From: Rhizobium sp. R635
Lineage (GTDB): Bacteria; Pseudomonadota; Alphaproteobacteria; Rhizobiales; Rhizobiaceae
Assembly (NCBI RefSeq): GCF_002211285.1
Contig: NZ_LOKX01000032.1
Coordinates: forward strand, 124,001-188,000
Direction: 5' to 3'
DNA: 64,000 nucleotides
Numbering within the stretch: position 1 is the first letter of the stretch; every line of letters starts with the position of its first letter. Position numbers and translations under genes: made by a program. Of the stretch, positions 26,628 to 34,797 are shown piece after piece. Below the pieces are notes generated by a model. That model ran no database searches. It saw nothing but the letters and a program-made list of their open reading frames with translations, and was not told where the DNA came from.

Positions 26628-27528
26628 GGACGGTCTCCTGATGCTTCTGGAGCCTTTTGCCATAAGCCTGGCTGACCCGGTCGAAGATGATGGCGATGCC
26701 GACGATGGCAAGGCCGTTGAAAATGCCCAGCGTGAAGTATTGGTTGGCAATTGCCTTCAGCACCGGCTGGCCGAGGCCCTGGACGCCGATCATGGAAGCG
26801 ATGACCACCATGGCGAGCGCCATCATGATCGTCTGGTTGATGCCGGCCATGATGGTGGGGAGCGCCAGCGGCAACTGCACCTTGAACAGCTTCTGCGAAC
26901 GCGACGTCCCGAAGGCGTCGGCGGCTTCCAGCACGTCCTTGTCGACCAGACGGATGCCGAGATCGGTGAGCCTGATCATCGGCGGGATGGCGTAGATGAC
27001 GACGGCGATCAGGCCTGGCACCTTGCCGATGCCGAGCAGCATGACGACCGGGATGAGATAGACGAAGCTCGGCATCGTCTGCATGACGTCGAGGATCGGG
27101 TTGACGATACGCTGCAGCCGGTCTGAGCGGGCCATCAGGATGCCGATCGGAATGCCGATGGCGATGGAGAGCACGGTACAGACGAAGATCATCGAGACCG
27201 TCCGCATCGTGTCGTCCCACATGTCGAAATAGCCGATCAGCAGCAATGTGACGAGACAGCCGACGACGATCTTCAGGCTGCGGCTCGCAAACCATGCGAT
27301 GACGAGGATGATCGCCGTAATGATCGGCCAGGGCGTCTGCGTCATGAAGCGCTCGGCGGCGATGAGGAAATGCTGGAGCGGGACGAAGAGGCTTTCGATG
27401 CCGTCGCCATAGCTGCGCGTAAAGGCACGAAAACCGTCGTCGATCGCCTTCTTCAGATTTCGAAGCGCGTCGTCGTTCATGTGTGGGAATTTATAAAACC
27501 ATTCCATTCGGATCCCCTTTTTCTTCAA
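26620..27528 (-). CDS. Betaine ABC transporter permease
   Basis: The 302-residue protein has about six membrane segments and the ProW/ChoW permease pattern: GIPIGILMARSDRLQRIVNPILDVMQTMPSFVYLIP (given as family landmark in part) around residues 125-160, and the EAA loop EAADAFGTSRSQKLFKVQLPLA. An N-terminal soluble part of about 60 residues precedes the first membrane span, as in ProW. It belongs with the binding protein at 27602-28603 and the ATPase downstream. Confidence 0.9.
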   Translation of the reverse strand: MKKKGIRMEWFYKFPHMNDDALRNLKKAIDDGFRAFTRSYGDGIESLFVPLQHFLIAAERFMTQTPWPIITAIILVIAWFASRSLKIVVGCLVTLLLIGYFDMWDDTMRTVSMIFVCTVLSIAIGIPIGILMARSDRLQRIVNPILDVMQTMPSFVYLIPVVMLLGIGKVPGLIAVVIYAIPPMIRLTDLGIRLVDKDVLEAADAFGTSRSQKLFKVQLPLALPTIMAGINQTIMMALAMVVIASMIGVQGLGQPVLKAIANQYFTLGIFNGLAIVGIAIIFDRVSQAYGKRLQKHQETVHG

Positions 27529-27568
27529 AGAGCCGTGGCAGTCTTTTTGATTTTATCGGCAGCGAGAG

Positions 27569-27590
27569 GCGGTGCGCTTTCGCGCACCGC
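27569..27590 (-). terminator. Intercistronic hairpin between binding-protein and permease genes
   Basis: GCGGTGCGC (27569-27577) and GCGCACCGC (27582-27590) form a perfect 9-bp stem with a four-base loop, 11 bases after the binding-protein stop on the minus strand. There is no immediate T-run, so it more likely protects or partly attenuates the operon message, giving more binding protein than permease. That role is inferred. Confidence 0.5.
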
Positions 27591-27601
27591 GTTAGTCAAT
27601 G

Positions 27602-28603
27602 TTAAAGCGCAGCTTCGATCTTCTTGGCTGCTTCAGGCGAGACCCACTTGGTCCAAATGTCCTTGTTTTCTTCAAGGAAGTGCTTGGCGCCGTCTTCGCC
27701 GGTCGCCTGATTGTCGGTCATCCAGGCCATCAGCTTGTTGACAGTGTCGTTGGACCAAGAGCGCTTCTTCAGGTAGTCCATCACCTCAGGCCCGACCTTT
27801 TCGGAGAAGGGCTTGGCAACCAGGGTGACGACGTGGTCGACCGGCCACGCTGCGGCCTTCGGGTCGGGGCAATCGGCAACGGTGATGCAACGCTTCCATT
27901 CGGCGGCATCCTCCGGCACGCCGGCTTCCAGCTTGACCATCGCGTATTTGCCAAGCAGCGCGGTCGGCGCCCAGTAGTAGCCGACCCAGCCTTCCTTGCG
28001 TTCGTAAGCCTTGGCGATCGAGCCGTCGAGACCGGCAGCCGAGCCGGTGTCAACGAGCGTGAAGCCCGCCTTCTCGGCGTCGAAGGCCTTGTAGAGCTGC
28101 GAGGTGACGACGGTGCCGCCCCAGCCCTGCGGGCCGTTGATGATGGCGCCCTTCTTGGCATCCTCGGGATCGGGGAAGAGTTCCGGATGCTTCAGCACGT
28201 CGCCGATCGTCTTGATATCGGGATGCGCCTCGGCGATGTATTTGGGAATCCACCAGCCCTGCACGCCACCGTCCGGCAGCGGCGAGCCGACCTGGACGAT
28301 ACGGCCTTCGTCCGTGCCCTTCTTGACGACGTCGGGCAGCAGGTCGATCCAGGCTTCGGGCGCGATATCCGGCTGGCCCTTCTCGGCCATGGAGGTGATC
28401 GTCGGGACGGTGTCGCCGACGGTGATGTCGGCCTGGCAGCCGTAGCCTTCGTTCAGGATGAACTTGTCCAGGTTGGAGAGAACTTCGGCGCTCTGCCAGT
28501 TCATGCTGGCGATGGTCACGCTGCCGCATTCGGCGGCGCTGGCGAAAGACGCGCCGCCGATCAGGCCGAACGTCAAACATGTCGATGCAAGTAGTTTCTT
28601 CAT
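27602..28603 (-). CDS. Periplasmic betaine-binding protein (ProX/OpuAC family)
   Basis: A signal peptide covers residues 1-23 (cut near SFASAAE). The mature protein has the OpuAC solute-binding pattern: VTIASMNWQSAEVLSNLDKF (part), a GYGCQADITVGD pair region, DIAPEAWIDL, and WVGYYWAPTALLG containing aromatic residues of the kind that cage trimethylammonium groups. Cys residues (GYGCQ, KRCITVADCP) may form a disulfide. It captures a betaine for the permease and ATPase that follow. The adjacent dimethylglycine/stachydrine-type genes suggest glycine betaine or proline betaine as ligand. Confidence 0.85.
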   Translation of the reverse strand: MKKLLASTCLTFGLIGGASFASAAECGSVTIASMNWQSAEVLSNLDKFILNEGYGCQADITVGDTVPTITSMAEKGQPDIAPEAWIDLLPDVVKKGTDEGRIVQVGSPLPDGGVQGWWIPKYIAEAHPDIKTIGDVLKHPELFPDPEDAKKGAIINGPQGWGGTVVTSQLYKAFDAEKAGFTLVDTGSAAGLDGSIAKAYERKEGWVGYYWAPTALLGKYAMVKLEAGVPEDAAEWKRCITVADCPDPKAAAWPVDHVVTLVAKPFSEKVGPEVMDYLKKRSWSNDTVNKLMAWMTDNQATGEDGAKHFLEENKDIWTKWVSPEAAKKIEAAL

Positions 28604-28670
28604 TCTCGTTCCCTCTGCTTAACGGCTTGTGTTGTCGAACGGGGCGCCGCAGAACCCGTTCCAACGGTTG

Positions 28671-29465
28671 TCAGGAAGGTTCTCCCATACTCACCGATTT
28701 CTTGAATGCCGCCGAAAGGCCACTGGCGACCGAAGCGTCGAACCCGGCGGCGCGCATCGTTTCGATGGCTGCCGCGGTGGTGCCGCGATAGTCGAGAAAG
28801 GCCTGAACGACGTCATCGGGACATTCGTCGCTGCGATCGAGCAGCCGGCCGGCGCCCGATATCACCGTGTTGACGGCACGGCGCGCAACCTCGGCCGGCA
28901 GGCCATGAGCAACGGCGTCGCGCATCATGGCCGCGGCAAGCAGGGCCGGGAATGCCGGCCCGGAGCCGGTAAGGCCGGTGAGGTAATCGATGTCGCTTTC
29001 CCTTGCGACCTCGTCTTCAGACCCGCAGGTTTCGAAAATGGCGCGGACGAGCGCCCGGTCATCCCCGGTGATGCCGCTCGCGCCGATCCAGGGCGTATAG
29101 GATTTCGCCACTTCCGCAGCGGCATTCGGCAGGGCGCGCACGACGCGGCCGGTCTTGTGGCGCTCCGAAAGGGCGCTCAGGCGAATGCCGGCCATGACCG
29201 AGATGACGAGCTTGCCGGCGGCGTCGACTTGAAGCGGATGCCAGTCGTCCGGGCGGACGGAGAGAAGGATCACGTCCGAGCGGTCGGCAAGCTCCTGGCT
29301 GTCGGCGGTCCAGAAGGAATCCGGGAAGCGCTGCGGCTGCTCTCTGCGATAGGAGAGGCAGAGATTTTGAGGATCGACCAGGCCGGAATCGAGGATCGAA
29401 CCGGCGATGGCTCCACCGAGCCAGCCGCCGCCGCCAATAATACCGATCCTCAAGGAAACGCTCAT
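28671..29465 (-). CDS. Pyrroline-5-carboxylate reductase-like NAD(P)-dependent enzyme
   Basis: An N-terminal dinucleotide-binding motif (IGIIGGGGWLGGAIAGSILDSG, shown in part) and the ProC-type elements SVRPDDWHPL, SVMAGIRL, RALPNAAAEV and LTGLTGSGPAF place it in the ProC family; length 264 is normal. ProC reduces 1-pyrroline-5-carboxylate to proline. Standing between a betaine transporter and a TetR regulator next to the demethylase gene, it may act on a ring compound from betaine catabolism rather than in proline synthesis. That is inference from context. Confidence 0.75.
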   Translation of the reverse strand: MSVSLRIGIIGGGGWLGGAIAGSILDSGLVDPQNLCLSYRREQPQRFPDSFWTADSQELADRSDVILLSVRPDDWHPLQVDAAGKLVISVMAGIRLSALSERHKTGRVVRALPNAAAEVAKSYTPWIGASGITGDDRALVRAIFETCGSEDEVARESDIDYLTGLTGSGPAFPALLAAAMMRDAVAHGLPAEVARRAVNTVISGAGRLLDRSDECPDDVVQAFLDYRGTTAAAIETMRAAGFDASVASGLSAAFKKSVSMGEPS

Positions 29466-29476
29466 CTCGGTTTCCT

Positions 29477-30106
29477 CTAGCCGGGCCTATAGCCATGCCG
29501 GGCGAAGAAGCGGTCGAGCTCCCTCTGCTGCGGCACTTCGCCCGTGTAGATCGCGATATACTCCGGAATCCGTTTCATGCGGATGGCGAGTTCCTCCCTC
29601 GATTGCATGGAAATGTAGCCGATCTGAACGAGGTAAGTTGTCCGCGCTCTGACATCTGATGTCGTTTCTGGTACCCCGAACCGCATGAACATGCGTTTGA
29701 GCGCCTCCATGCGAATTTGATCGGCCTGCTGGACCTCGGCCAGGAGTTCGTCCGACTGCAGCGCCCAGCTACGTACGGCAAACTCGAATTTGGCGTCGAA
29801 GAGGTCGGTGTTCAGCCAGCAATCGAAAACGTTGAGCATCGCTTCGGCCAGAGATTCCGCGTAGGCTTCGGACTGCTTGACGATATTGCCGGTGTTTTTC
29901 TCGCGCCATCGCGCCACGAGTGCGCTCAACAGTTCCTCCCGATCCTTGAAGAACCAGTAGAAGCTCGTTCGTGAGAGGTTGAGCTTCTTCGCCAGAGGCA
30001 GAATTTTCACCGAATCCACGCCTGAATCCAGAAGGGAGTGGTAAGCCGCTTCCAGCCATCCCTCCTGTGATCCGCGCCAGCCAGTGTCGTTCAAAGCCTG
30101 ATCCAT
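29477..30106 (-). CDS. TetR-family transcriptional regulator
   Basis: GGAGA precedes ATG 30106. The N-terminal domain shows the TetR helix-turn-helix (VDSVKILPLAKKLNLSRTSFYWFFKDREELL, cited in part) at residues about 30-60; the rest is the helical ligand domain ending near residue 209. It is divergent from the dgcA/stcD-like gene, and two matching inverted-repeat halves lie between them, so it probably controls both directions. The likely inducer is a betaine or a demethylation product. Confidence 0.85.
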   Translation of the reverse strand: MDQALNDTGWRGSQEGWLEAAYHSLLDSGVDSVKILPLAKKLNLSRTSFYWFFKDREELLSALVARWREKNTGNIVKQSEAYAESLAEAMLNVFDCWLNTDLFDAKFEFAVRSWALQSDELLAEVQQADQIRMEALKRMFMRFGVPETTSDVRARTTYLVQIGYISMQSREELAIRMKRIPEYIAIYTGEVPQQRELDRFFARHGYRPG

Positions 30107-30146
30107 ACATTATCTCCTATCAAATTCCGGAGCCTTGCGCAAGAAA

Positions 30147-30208
30147 AATGTACACAAGTGTCGAAAATAACGACTTACTTGTTTTCAACATTGACACATA
30201 TGTACATT
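30147..30208. promoter_or_regulatory. Paired operator candidates between the TetR and demethylase genes
   Basis: AATGTACACAAGTGTC (30147-30162) and GACACATATGTACATT (30193-30208) are inverted copies matching at 14 of 16 positions. The second overlaps TTGACA (30191-30196), a possible -35 element for the rightward gene. The arrangement suits binding of the divergent TetR protein to both sites. Confidence 0.55.
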
Positions 30209-30255
30209 GCGCTTAGCGTCTCGTCTGACATATTTTTAATACGGAACCACGGCCC

Positions 30256-32292
30256 ATGTCGAACGATCCTCTCCTTCAGCCCTACCAGCTCAAGCATTTG
30301 AAGTTGCGTAACCGTATCATCGTCACCTCGCACGAGCCGGCCTATCCCGAGGACGGCATGCCGAAGGAGAAATATCGGGCCTATACGGTGGAGCGCGCCA
30401 AGGGCGGCGTGGCCCTGACGATGACGGCGGGCTCGGCCGCCGTTTCCAGGGATAGTCCGCCCGTCTTCAACAACCTACTGGCTTACAAGGACGAAATCGT
30501 GCCCTGGATCAGGGAGATGACCGACGCCGTGCATGAAGAGGGGGCGGCGATCATGATCCAGCTCACCCATCTCGGCCGGCGCACGCGCTGGGACAAGGGC
30601 GACTGGCTGCCCGTCGTCGCTCCGTCGCATCATCGCGAAGCTTCGCACCGCGCCTTCCCGAAGAAGATGGAAGACTGGGATATCGAGCGCATCATCAAGG
30701 ATTTCGCCGATGCGGCCGAGCGCATGAAGGCAGGCGGCATGGATGGAATCGAGCTGGAGGCCTACGGCCACTTGATCGACCAGTTCGCGTCTCCGCTGAC
30801 CAACGAACTCGACGGCCCCTATGGCGGCGCGCTCGAAAACCGCATGCGCTTCTGTCTCGATGTGTTCAAGGCGGTCCGCGAGAGGGTCGGGAACGAATTC
30901 ATTCTCGGCGTGCGCTATACGGCGGACGAATGTCTGCCCGGTGGCAACGGCCAGGCCGAAGGCATCGAGATTTCGAAGCGGCTGCGCGACAGCGGCCTCA
31001 TCGACTATCTGAACGTCATTCGCGGTCACATCGACACCGATGCCGGCCTGACCGACGTCATCCCGATCCAGGGCATGGCGAACTCGCCCCATCTCGATTT
31101 TGCCGGTGAAATCCGCGCCGCGACCAACTTCCCGACCTTCCACGCCGCGAAGATTCCCGACGTCGCCACAGCGCGCCACGCGATCGCAGCCGGCAAGGTC
31201 GACATGGTCGGCATGACCCGTGCGCACATGACCGACCCGCACATCGTCCGCAAGATCATCGAGAAGCGGGAAGAGGATATCCGCCCCTGCGTCGGCGCCA
31301 ACTACTGTCTCGACCGCATCTATCAGGGCGGGGCTGCCTATTGCATCCACAATGCCGCCACCGGCCGCGAGCTGACCATGCCGCATATTCTTGCGAAGGC
31401 CGATCATAAAAAGAAGGTCGTCATCGTCGGCGCCGGCCCGGCTGGTCTGGAAGCGGCGCGCGTCGCCGGGGAGCGCGGCCATGAGGTCGTCGTCTTCGAA
31501 GCGGCGAACAATCCGGGCGGCCAGATCCGGCTCACCGCCCAGAGCGAGCGCCGCAGGGAAATGATCAGCATCATCGACTGGCGCATGAGCCAGTGCGAGA
31601 AATACGGCGTCACCTTCCACTTCAACAGCTGGGCCGAAGCCGACACGATCGAGGCCGAAAATCCTGACGTCGTCATCATCGCCACCGGCGGCCTGCCGCA
31701 TACGGAAGTTCTGACGAACGGCAACGAGCTGGTGGTCTCCTCATGGGACATCATTTCCGGCGACGTGAAGGCCGGCTCCAACGTGCTGATCTTCGACGAT
31801 GCCGGCGATCATGCCGGCCTGCAGGCGGCGGAGTTCCTCGCCAAATCGGGCGCCAAGGTCGAGATCATGACGCCGGACCGGTCCTTCGCGCCGGAGGTCA
31901 TGGCCATGAACCTGGTGCCCTATATGCGTTCGCTCCAGAAGTACGACGTGACCTTCACCGTTACCTATCGCCTGGAGGCCGTCGAAAAGAGCGGCAACCA
32001 GCTCGTCGCTCATATCGGCAGCGATTACGGCGGCATTGCCCGGCAGCACAGCTACGACCAGATCGTCGTCAATCACGGGACCATCCCGCTCGACGAGCTC
32101 TATTTCGAACTGAAGCCCAAGTCGAAAAACCTCGGCGAGATCTCGCACGACCAGCTTCTGCAGGGGGAGCCGCAATCCGTCATTCGCAATCCCGAGGGCA
32201 AATTCCAGCTGTTCCGGATCGGCGATGCCGTCGCTGCGCGCAACACGCATGCCGCTGTCTATGACGGTCTGCGCATCGCGAAGGATATATGA
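30256..32292 (+). CDS. Dimethylglycine/stachydrine demethylase-type flavoprotein (DgcA/StcD family)
   Basis: The 678-residue protein has an FMN-binding Old Yellow Enzyme/trimethylamine dehydrogenase-like barrel (residues about 5-340; EAYGHLIDQFASPLTNEL near 170, RTRWDKGDW near 110) and a C-terminal FAD/NAD(P)-binding half (VVIVGAGPAGLEAARVAGERGHEV in part, residues about 390-430). The family oxidatively removes N-methyl groups from dimethylglycine, N-methylproline or similar amines, with formaldehyde as product and electrons passed to ETF. The iron-sulfur segment reads CVGANYC with a last Cys 12 residues on; the middle Cys of the usual CxxCxxC is Ala. ETF and ETF-QO genes follow at once. Exact substrate not determined. 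Confidence 0.8.
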   Translation: MSNDPLLQPYQLKHLKLRNRIIVTSHEPAYPEDGMPKEKYRAYTVERAKGGVALTMTAGSAAVSRDSPPVFNNLLAYKDEIVPWIREMTDAVHEEGAAIMIQLTHLGRRTRWDKGDWLPVVAPSHHREASHRAFPKKMEDWDIERIIKDFADAAERMKAGGMDGIELEAYGHLIDQFASPLTNELDGPYGGALENRMRFCLDVFKAVRERVGNEFILGVRYTADECLPGGNGQAEGIEISKRLRDSGLIDYLNVIRGHIDTDAGLTDVIPIQGMANSPHLDFAGEIRAATNFPTFHAAKIPDVATARHAIAAGKVDMVGMTRAHMTDPHIVRKIIEKREEDIRPCVGANYCLDRIYQGGAAYCIHNAATGRELTMPHILAKADHKKKVVIVGAGPAGLEAARVAGERGHEVVVFEAANNPGGQIRLTAQSERRREMISIIDWRMSQCEKYGVTFHFNSWAEADTIEAENPDVVIIATGGLPHTEVLTNGNELVVSSWDIISGDVKAGSNVLIFDDAGDHAGLQAAEFLAKSGAKVEIMTPDRSFAPEVMAMNLVPYMRSLQKYDVTFTVTYRLEAVEKSGNQLVAHIGSDYGGIARQHSYDQIVVNHGTIPLDELYFELKPKSKNLGEISHDQLLQGEPQSVIRNPEGKFQLFRIGDAVAARNTHAAVYDGLRIAKDI

Positions 32293-32334
32293 TCGCAATA
32301 ACTGCCGGCTGCCAGCCGATCGGGAGAGGATGAT

Positions 32335-32937
32335 ATGAGTGTGCGTAATGAAAGCCTCCAGCACTTCCTGGAGGCGGCTTCCCTGGCTTTCGGCCAGTTC
32401 GCCGAGGCTCCGGAAGCCCGCCGCTCGGTCGGTCAGATCTTTGCGGCGCTGGAACGACCGGGAACGGCGCGCGGGGGCAAGGGAAGCCGGCTGCCCGTCT
32501 GCGCTCACCTCGATATGGCGCTCGCGGTCGATACGTCCTATGCTTGCCTGGCGCGGTTGATCGAGGGGTTCAAAGGCATCGAGCCAATGCTTGAATGGGG
32601 TCGACGCACCAAGTATGACCACACGGCCAGCGACAATTTCGTCGATGGGCATGCCAATGCCATGATCGTCGGGCCGGGCGGATTGGAGGAGCGAAGCGAC
32701 CTGTGGTTCGGCGTGACGTTGATGGCGCCTCACGTGCGCTATCCCGATCACGACCATGCGCCGGAGGAAGTCTATCTCGTGCTTTCCAAGGGGGAGTTCC
32801 AGCAGGGGGAGGGGAACTGGTTTTCGCCTGGTATCGGCGGATCGTTCTACAATATTCCCGGGATCAAACATGCCATGAGGTCGGTGGAGACGCCGCTCTT
32901 CGCCTTCTGGGTGCTGCTTGCCGATCGGCCGCATTGA
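32335..32937 (+). CDS. DddL-type cupin (DMSP lyase family) with metal ligands kept
   Basis: The 200-residue protein resembles the DMSP-lyase (DddL) cupin family. The core reads YPDHDHAPEEVYLVLSKGEFQ, giving candidate metal ligands H139, H141, E145 and Y147, with a second-strand His at H179 (GIKHAMR). DddL enzymes split dimethylsulfoniopropionate into acrylate and dimethyl sulfide. Here the gene lies between a betaine demethylase and etfBA, so the natural substrate could be a quaternary-ammonium analogue. Family and ligands are recognised from motif memory; catalysis is not shown. GGAGAGG precedes the start. Confidence 0.7.
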   Translation: MSVRNESLQHFLEAASLAFGQFAEAPEARRSVGQIFAALERPGTARGGKGSRLPVCAHLDMALAVDTSYACLARLIEGFKGIEPMLEWGRRTKYDHTASDNFVDGHANAMIVGPGGLEERSDLWFGVTLMAPHVRYPDHDHAPEEVYLVLSKGEFQQGEGNWFSPGIGGSFYNIPGIKHAMRSVETPLFAFWVLLADRPH

Positions 32938-32950
32938 CGGCCTGAAGTCT

Positions 32951-33024
32951 GAAGCATGTCGCGCAAAGCCGTGCAGCGGTTTTGCGATAACGGCATGCGT
33001 AAAACAAAGAATTAGAGCGCGGGC
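32951..33024. repeat. Dispersed Rhizobium-type palindromic intergenic repeat
   Basis: The bases from GCATGTCGCGCAAAG through GCGGTTTTGCGATAACGGCA, then TGCGTAAAACAAAGAATTAG, match a repeated element that I recall in very many copies in Rhizobium leguminosarum/etli genomes (the RIME/REP-like palindromes). Arms CGCAAAGCCG and CGGTTTTGCG pair, as do GCATG and CATGC. It supports the host assignment and could shape the 3' end of the upstream message. Confidence 0.65.
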
Positions 33025-33075
33025 CAAGCGAATCTGAAAGATCGCGGCGCGCTTTGGAATAAAAGGGGTTCGCAC

Positions 33076-33825
33076 ATGAAGATTCTCGTGCCCGTCAAAC
33101 GGGTTGTCGACTACAACGTGAAGATCCGGGTTCGTCCGGATGGCACGGGTGTCGAGCTTGCCAATGTGAAGATGTCGATGAACCCGTTCGACGAGATCTC
33201 GGTGGAAGAGGCGCTGCGGCTGAAGGAAGCCGGCAAGGCGGAGGAAGTGGTGGTCGTGTCGATCGGCCCGGCCAAGGCCGAGGAGACGCTGCGGACGGCA
33301 CTTGCCATGGGCGCCGACCGGGCGATCCTGGTCGAGACCGACGATGCCGTCGAGCCGCTCACTGTGGCCAAGATCCTGAAGGCGGTCGCCGATGCCGAAC
33401 AGCCGAGCTTGATCATCACGGGCAAGCAGGCGATCGACGACGATTCGAACCAGACCGGCCAGATGCTGGCGGCGCTCTTGGGTTCGGCCCAGGCGACCTT
33501 CGCCTCGAAGATCGAGATTGGTGACGGCAAGGCGACCGTGACCCGCGAGGTCGATGGCGGCCTGCAGACGATCGAGATCAAGCTGCCGGCGGTCGTCACC
33601 ACCGATCTGCGTCTCAACGAACCGCGTTATGCCTCGCTGCCGAACATCATGAAGGCGAAGAAGAAGCCGCTCGACAAGAAGACGCCAGCCGATTTTGGCG
33701 TCGATACGACACCGCGGCTGAAGGTGCTGAAGACCGAGGAGCCGTCCGGCCGCAAGGCCGGCGTCAAGGTCAAGTCGGTCGCCGAACTCGTCGACAAGCT
33801 GAAGAACGAAGCCGGCGTGCTCTAA
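33076..33825 (+). CDS. etfB: Electron transfer flavoprotein beta subunit
   Basis: AAGGGG precedes the start. The 249-residue product opens MKILVPVKRVVDYNVKIRV, has the ETF beta signature region (VEEALRLKEAGKAEEVVVVSIGP in part) and the recognition-loop stretch VTREVDGGLQTIEIKLPAVVT (in part), where ETF docks with its dehydrogenase partners. ETF carries electrons from the adjacent demethylase to ETF-ubiquinone oxidoreductase. The pair etfB-etfA has 26 bases between the genes. Confidence 0.95.
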   Translation: MKILVPVKRVVDYNVKIRVRPDGTGVELANVKMSMNPFDEISVEEALRLKEAGKAEEVVVVSIGPAKAEETLRTALAMGADRAILVETDDAVEPLTVAKILKAVADAEQPSLIITGKQAIDDDSNQTGQMLAALLGSAQATFASKIEIGDGKATVTREVDGGLQTIEIKLPAVVTTDLRLNEPRYASLPNIMKAKKKPLDKKTPADFGVDTTPRLKVLKTEEPSGRKAGVKVKSVAELVDKLKNEAGVL

Positions 33826-33851
33826 TCGGGTTGGAATAGGAGTAATTATCA

Positions 33852-34781
33852 ATGACCATTCTTCTTCTGGCCGATCATGACAATGCCAGCCTTTCCGACC
33901 AGACCGCCAAGGCGCTGACCGCGGCAAGCCAGATCGGCGGCGATATCCATGTGCTGGTCGCCGGCAAGGGCGCCAAGGCTGCGGCCGATGCGGCGTCAAA
34001 ACTCTCCGGCGTCTCGAAGGTGCTGCTCGCCGAAAGCGACGAGCTTGCCAACAATCTGGCCGAGCCGCTTTCCGACCTGATCGTTTCGCTGGCCGGTTCC
34101 TACGACACGATCCTCTCGGCCGCGACTTCGGTCGGCAAGACGGTGCTGCCGCGCGTGGCCGCTCTTCTCGATGTCGCCCAGGTCTCCGAGATCATCGAGG
34201 TCGTTTCATCAGATACCTTCAAGCGTCCGATCTATGCCGGCAATGCCATCCAGACGGTGCAGGCAAGCGATGCCAAGAAGGTCATCACCGTGCGCACCGC
34301 TTCCTTCGCCTCCGCTGGTGAAGGTGGTTCGGCAAGTGTCGAGGCAATCCCGGCTGTCTCCGATCCCGGCCTGTCGCGTTTCGTCTCCGATGCGCTGTCG
34401 GCCTCGGAACGTCCGGAACTGACCTCGGCGAAGATCATCATCTCGGGCGGCCGGGCACTCGGTTCTGCCGAGAAGTTCAAGGAAGTCATCCTGCCGGTTG
34501 CCGACAAGCTCGGCGCCGCCGTCGGCGCATCGCGTGCCGCCGTCGATGCCGGCTATGCGCCGAACGACTGGCAGGTCGGCCAGACCGGCAAGGTGGTCGC
34601 GCCCGATCTCTATATCGCCGCCGGTATTTCCGGCGCCATCCAGCATCTGGCCGGCATGAAGGACAGTAAGGTGATCGTCGCCATCAACAAGGACGAGGAG
34701 GCGCCGATCTTCCAGGTCGCCGACTACGGCCTCGTCGCCGATCTCTTCGACGCACTGCCGGAATTGCAGAAGGTGCTCTGA
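33852..34781 (+). CDS. etfA: Electron transfer flavoprotein alpha subunit
   Basis: AGGAG precedes the start. The 309-residue protein shows the FAD-binding C-terminal half of EtfA: VISGGRALGSAEKFK-type motif near residue 198, GASRAAVDAGYAPNDWQVGQTG near 225 and AAGISGAIQHLAGMKDS near 255, ending VADLFDALPELQKVL. It forms the heterodimer with EtfB. The gene continues the operon into the second DddL-like gene 16 bases later. Confidence 0.95.
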   Translation: MTILLLADHDNASLSDQTAKALTAASQIGGDIHVLVAGKGAKAAADAASKLSGVSKVLLAESDELANNLAEPLSDLIVSLAGSYDTILSAATSVGKTVLPRVAALLDVAQVSEIIEVVSSDTFKRPIYAGNAIQTVQASDAKKVITVRTASFASAGEGGSASVEAIPAVSDPGLSRFVSDALSASERPELTSAKIIISGGRALGSAEKFKEVILPVADKLGAAVGASRAAVDAGYAPNDWQVGQTGKVVAPDLYIAAGISGAIQHLAGMKDSKVIVAINKDEEAPIFQVADYGLVADLFDALPELQKVL

Positions 34782-34797
34782 GCGGGAGAAACCGAAC

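Noticed and set aside
31741..33999. 752-residue minus-strand frame over the demethylase end, cupin and etfB
   Set aside because: It spans several well-supported plus-strand genes and has no recognisable domain.
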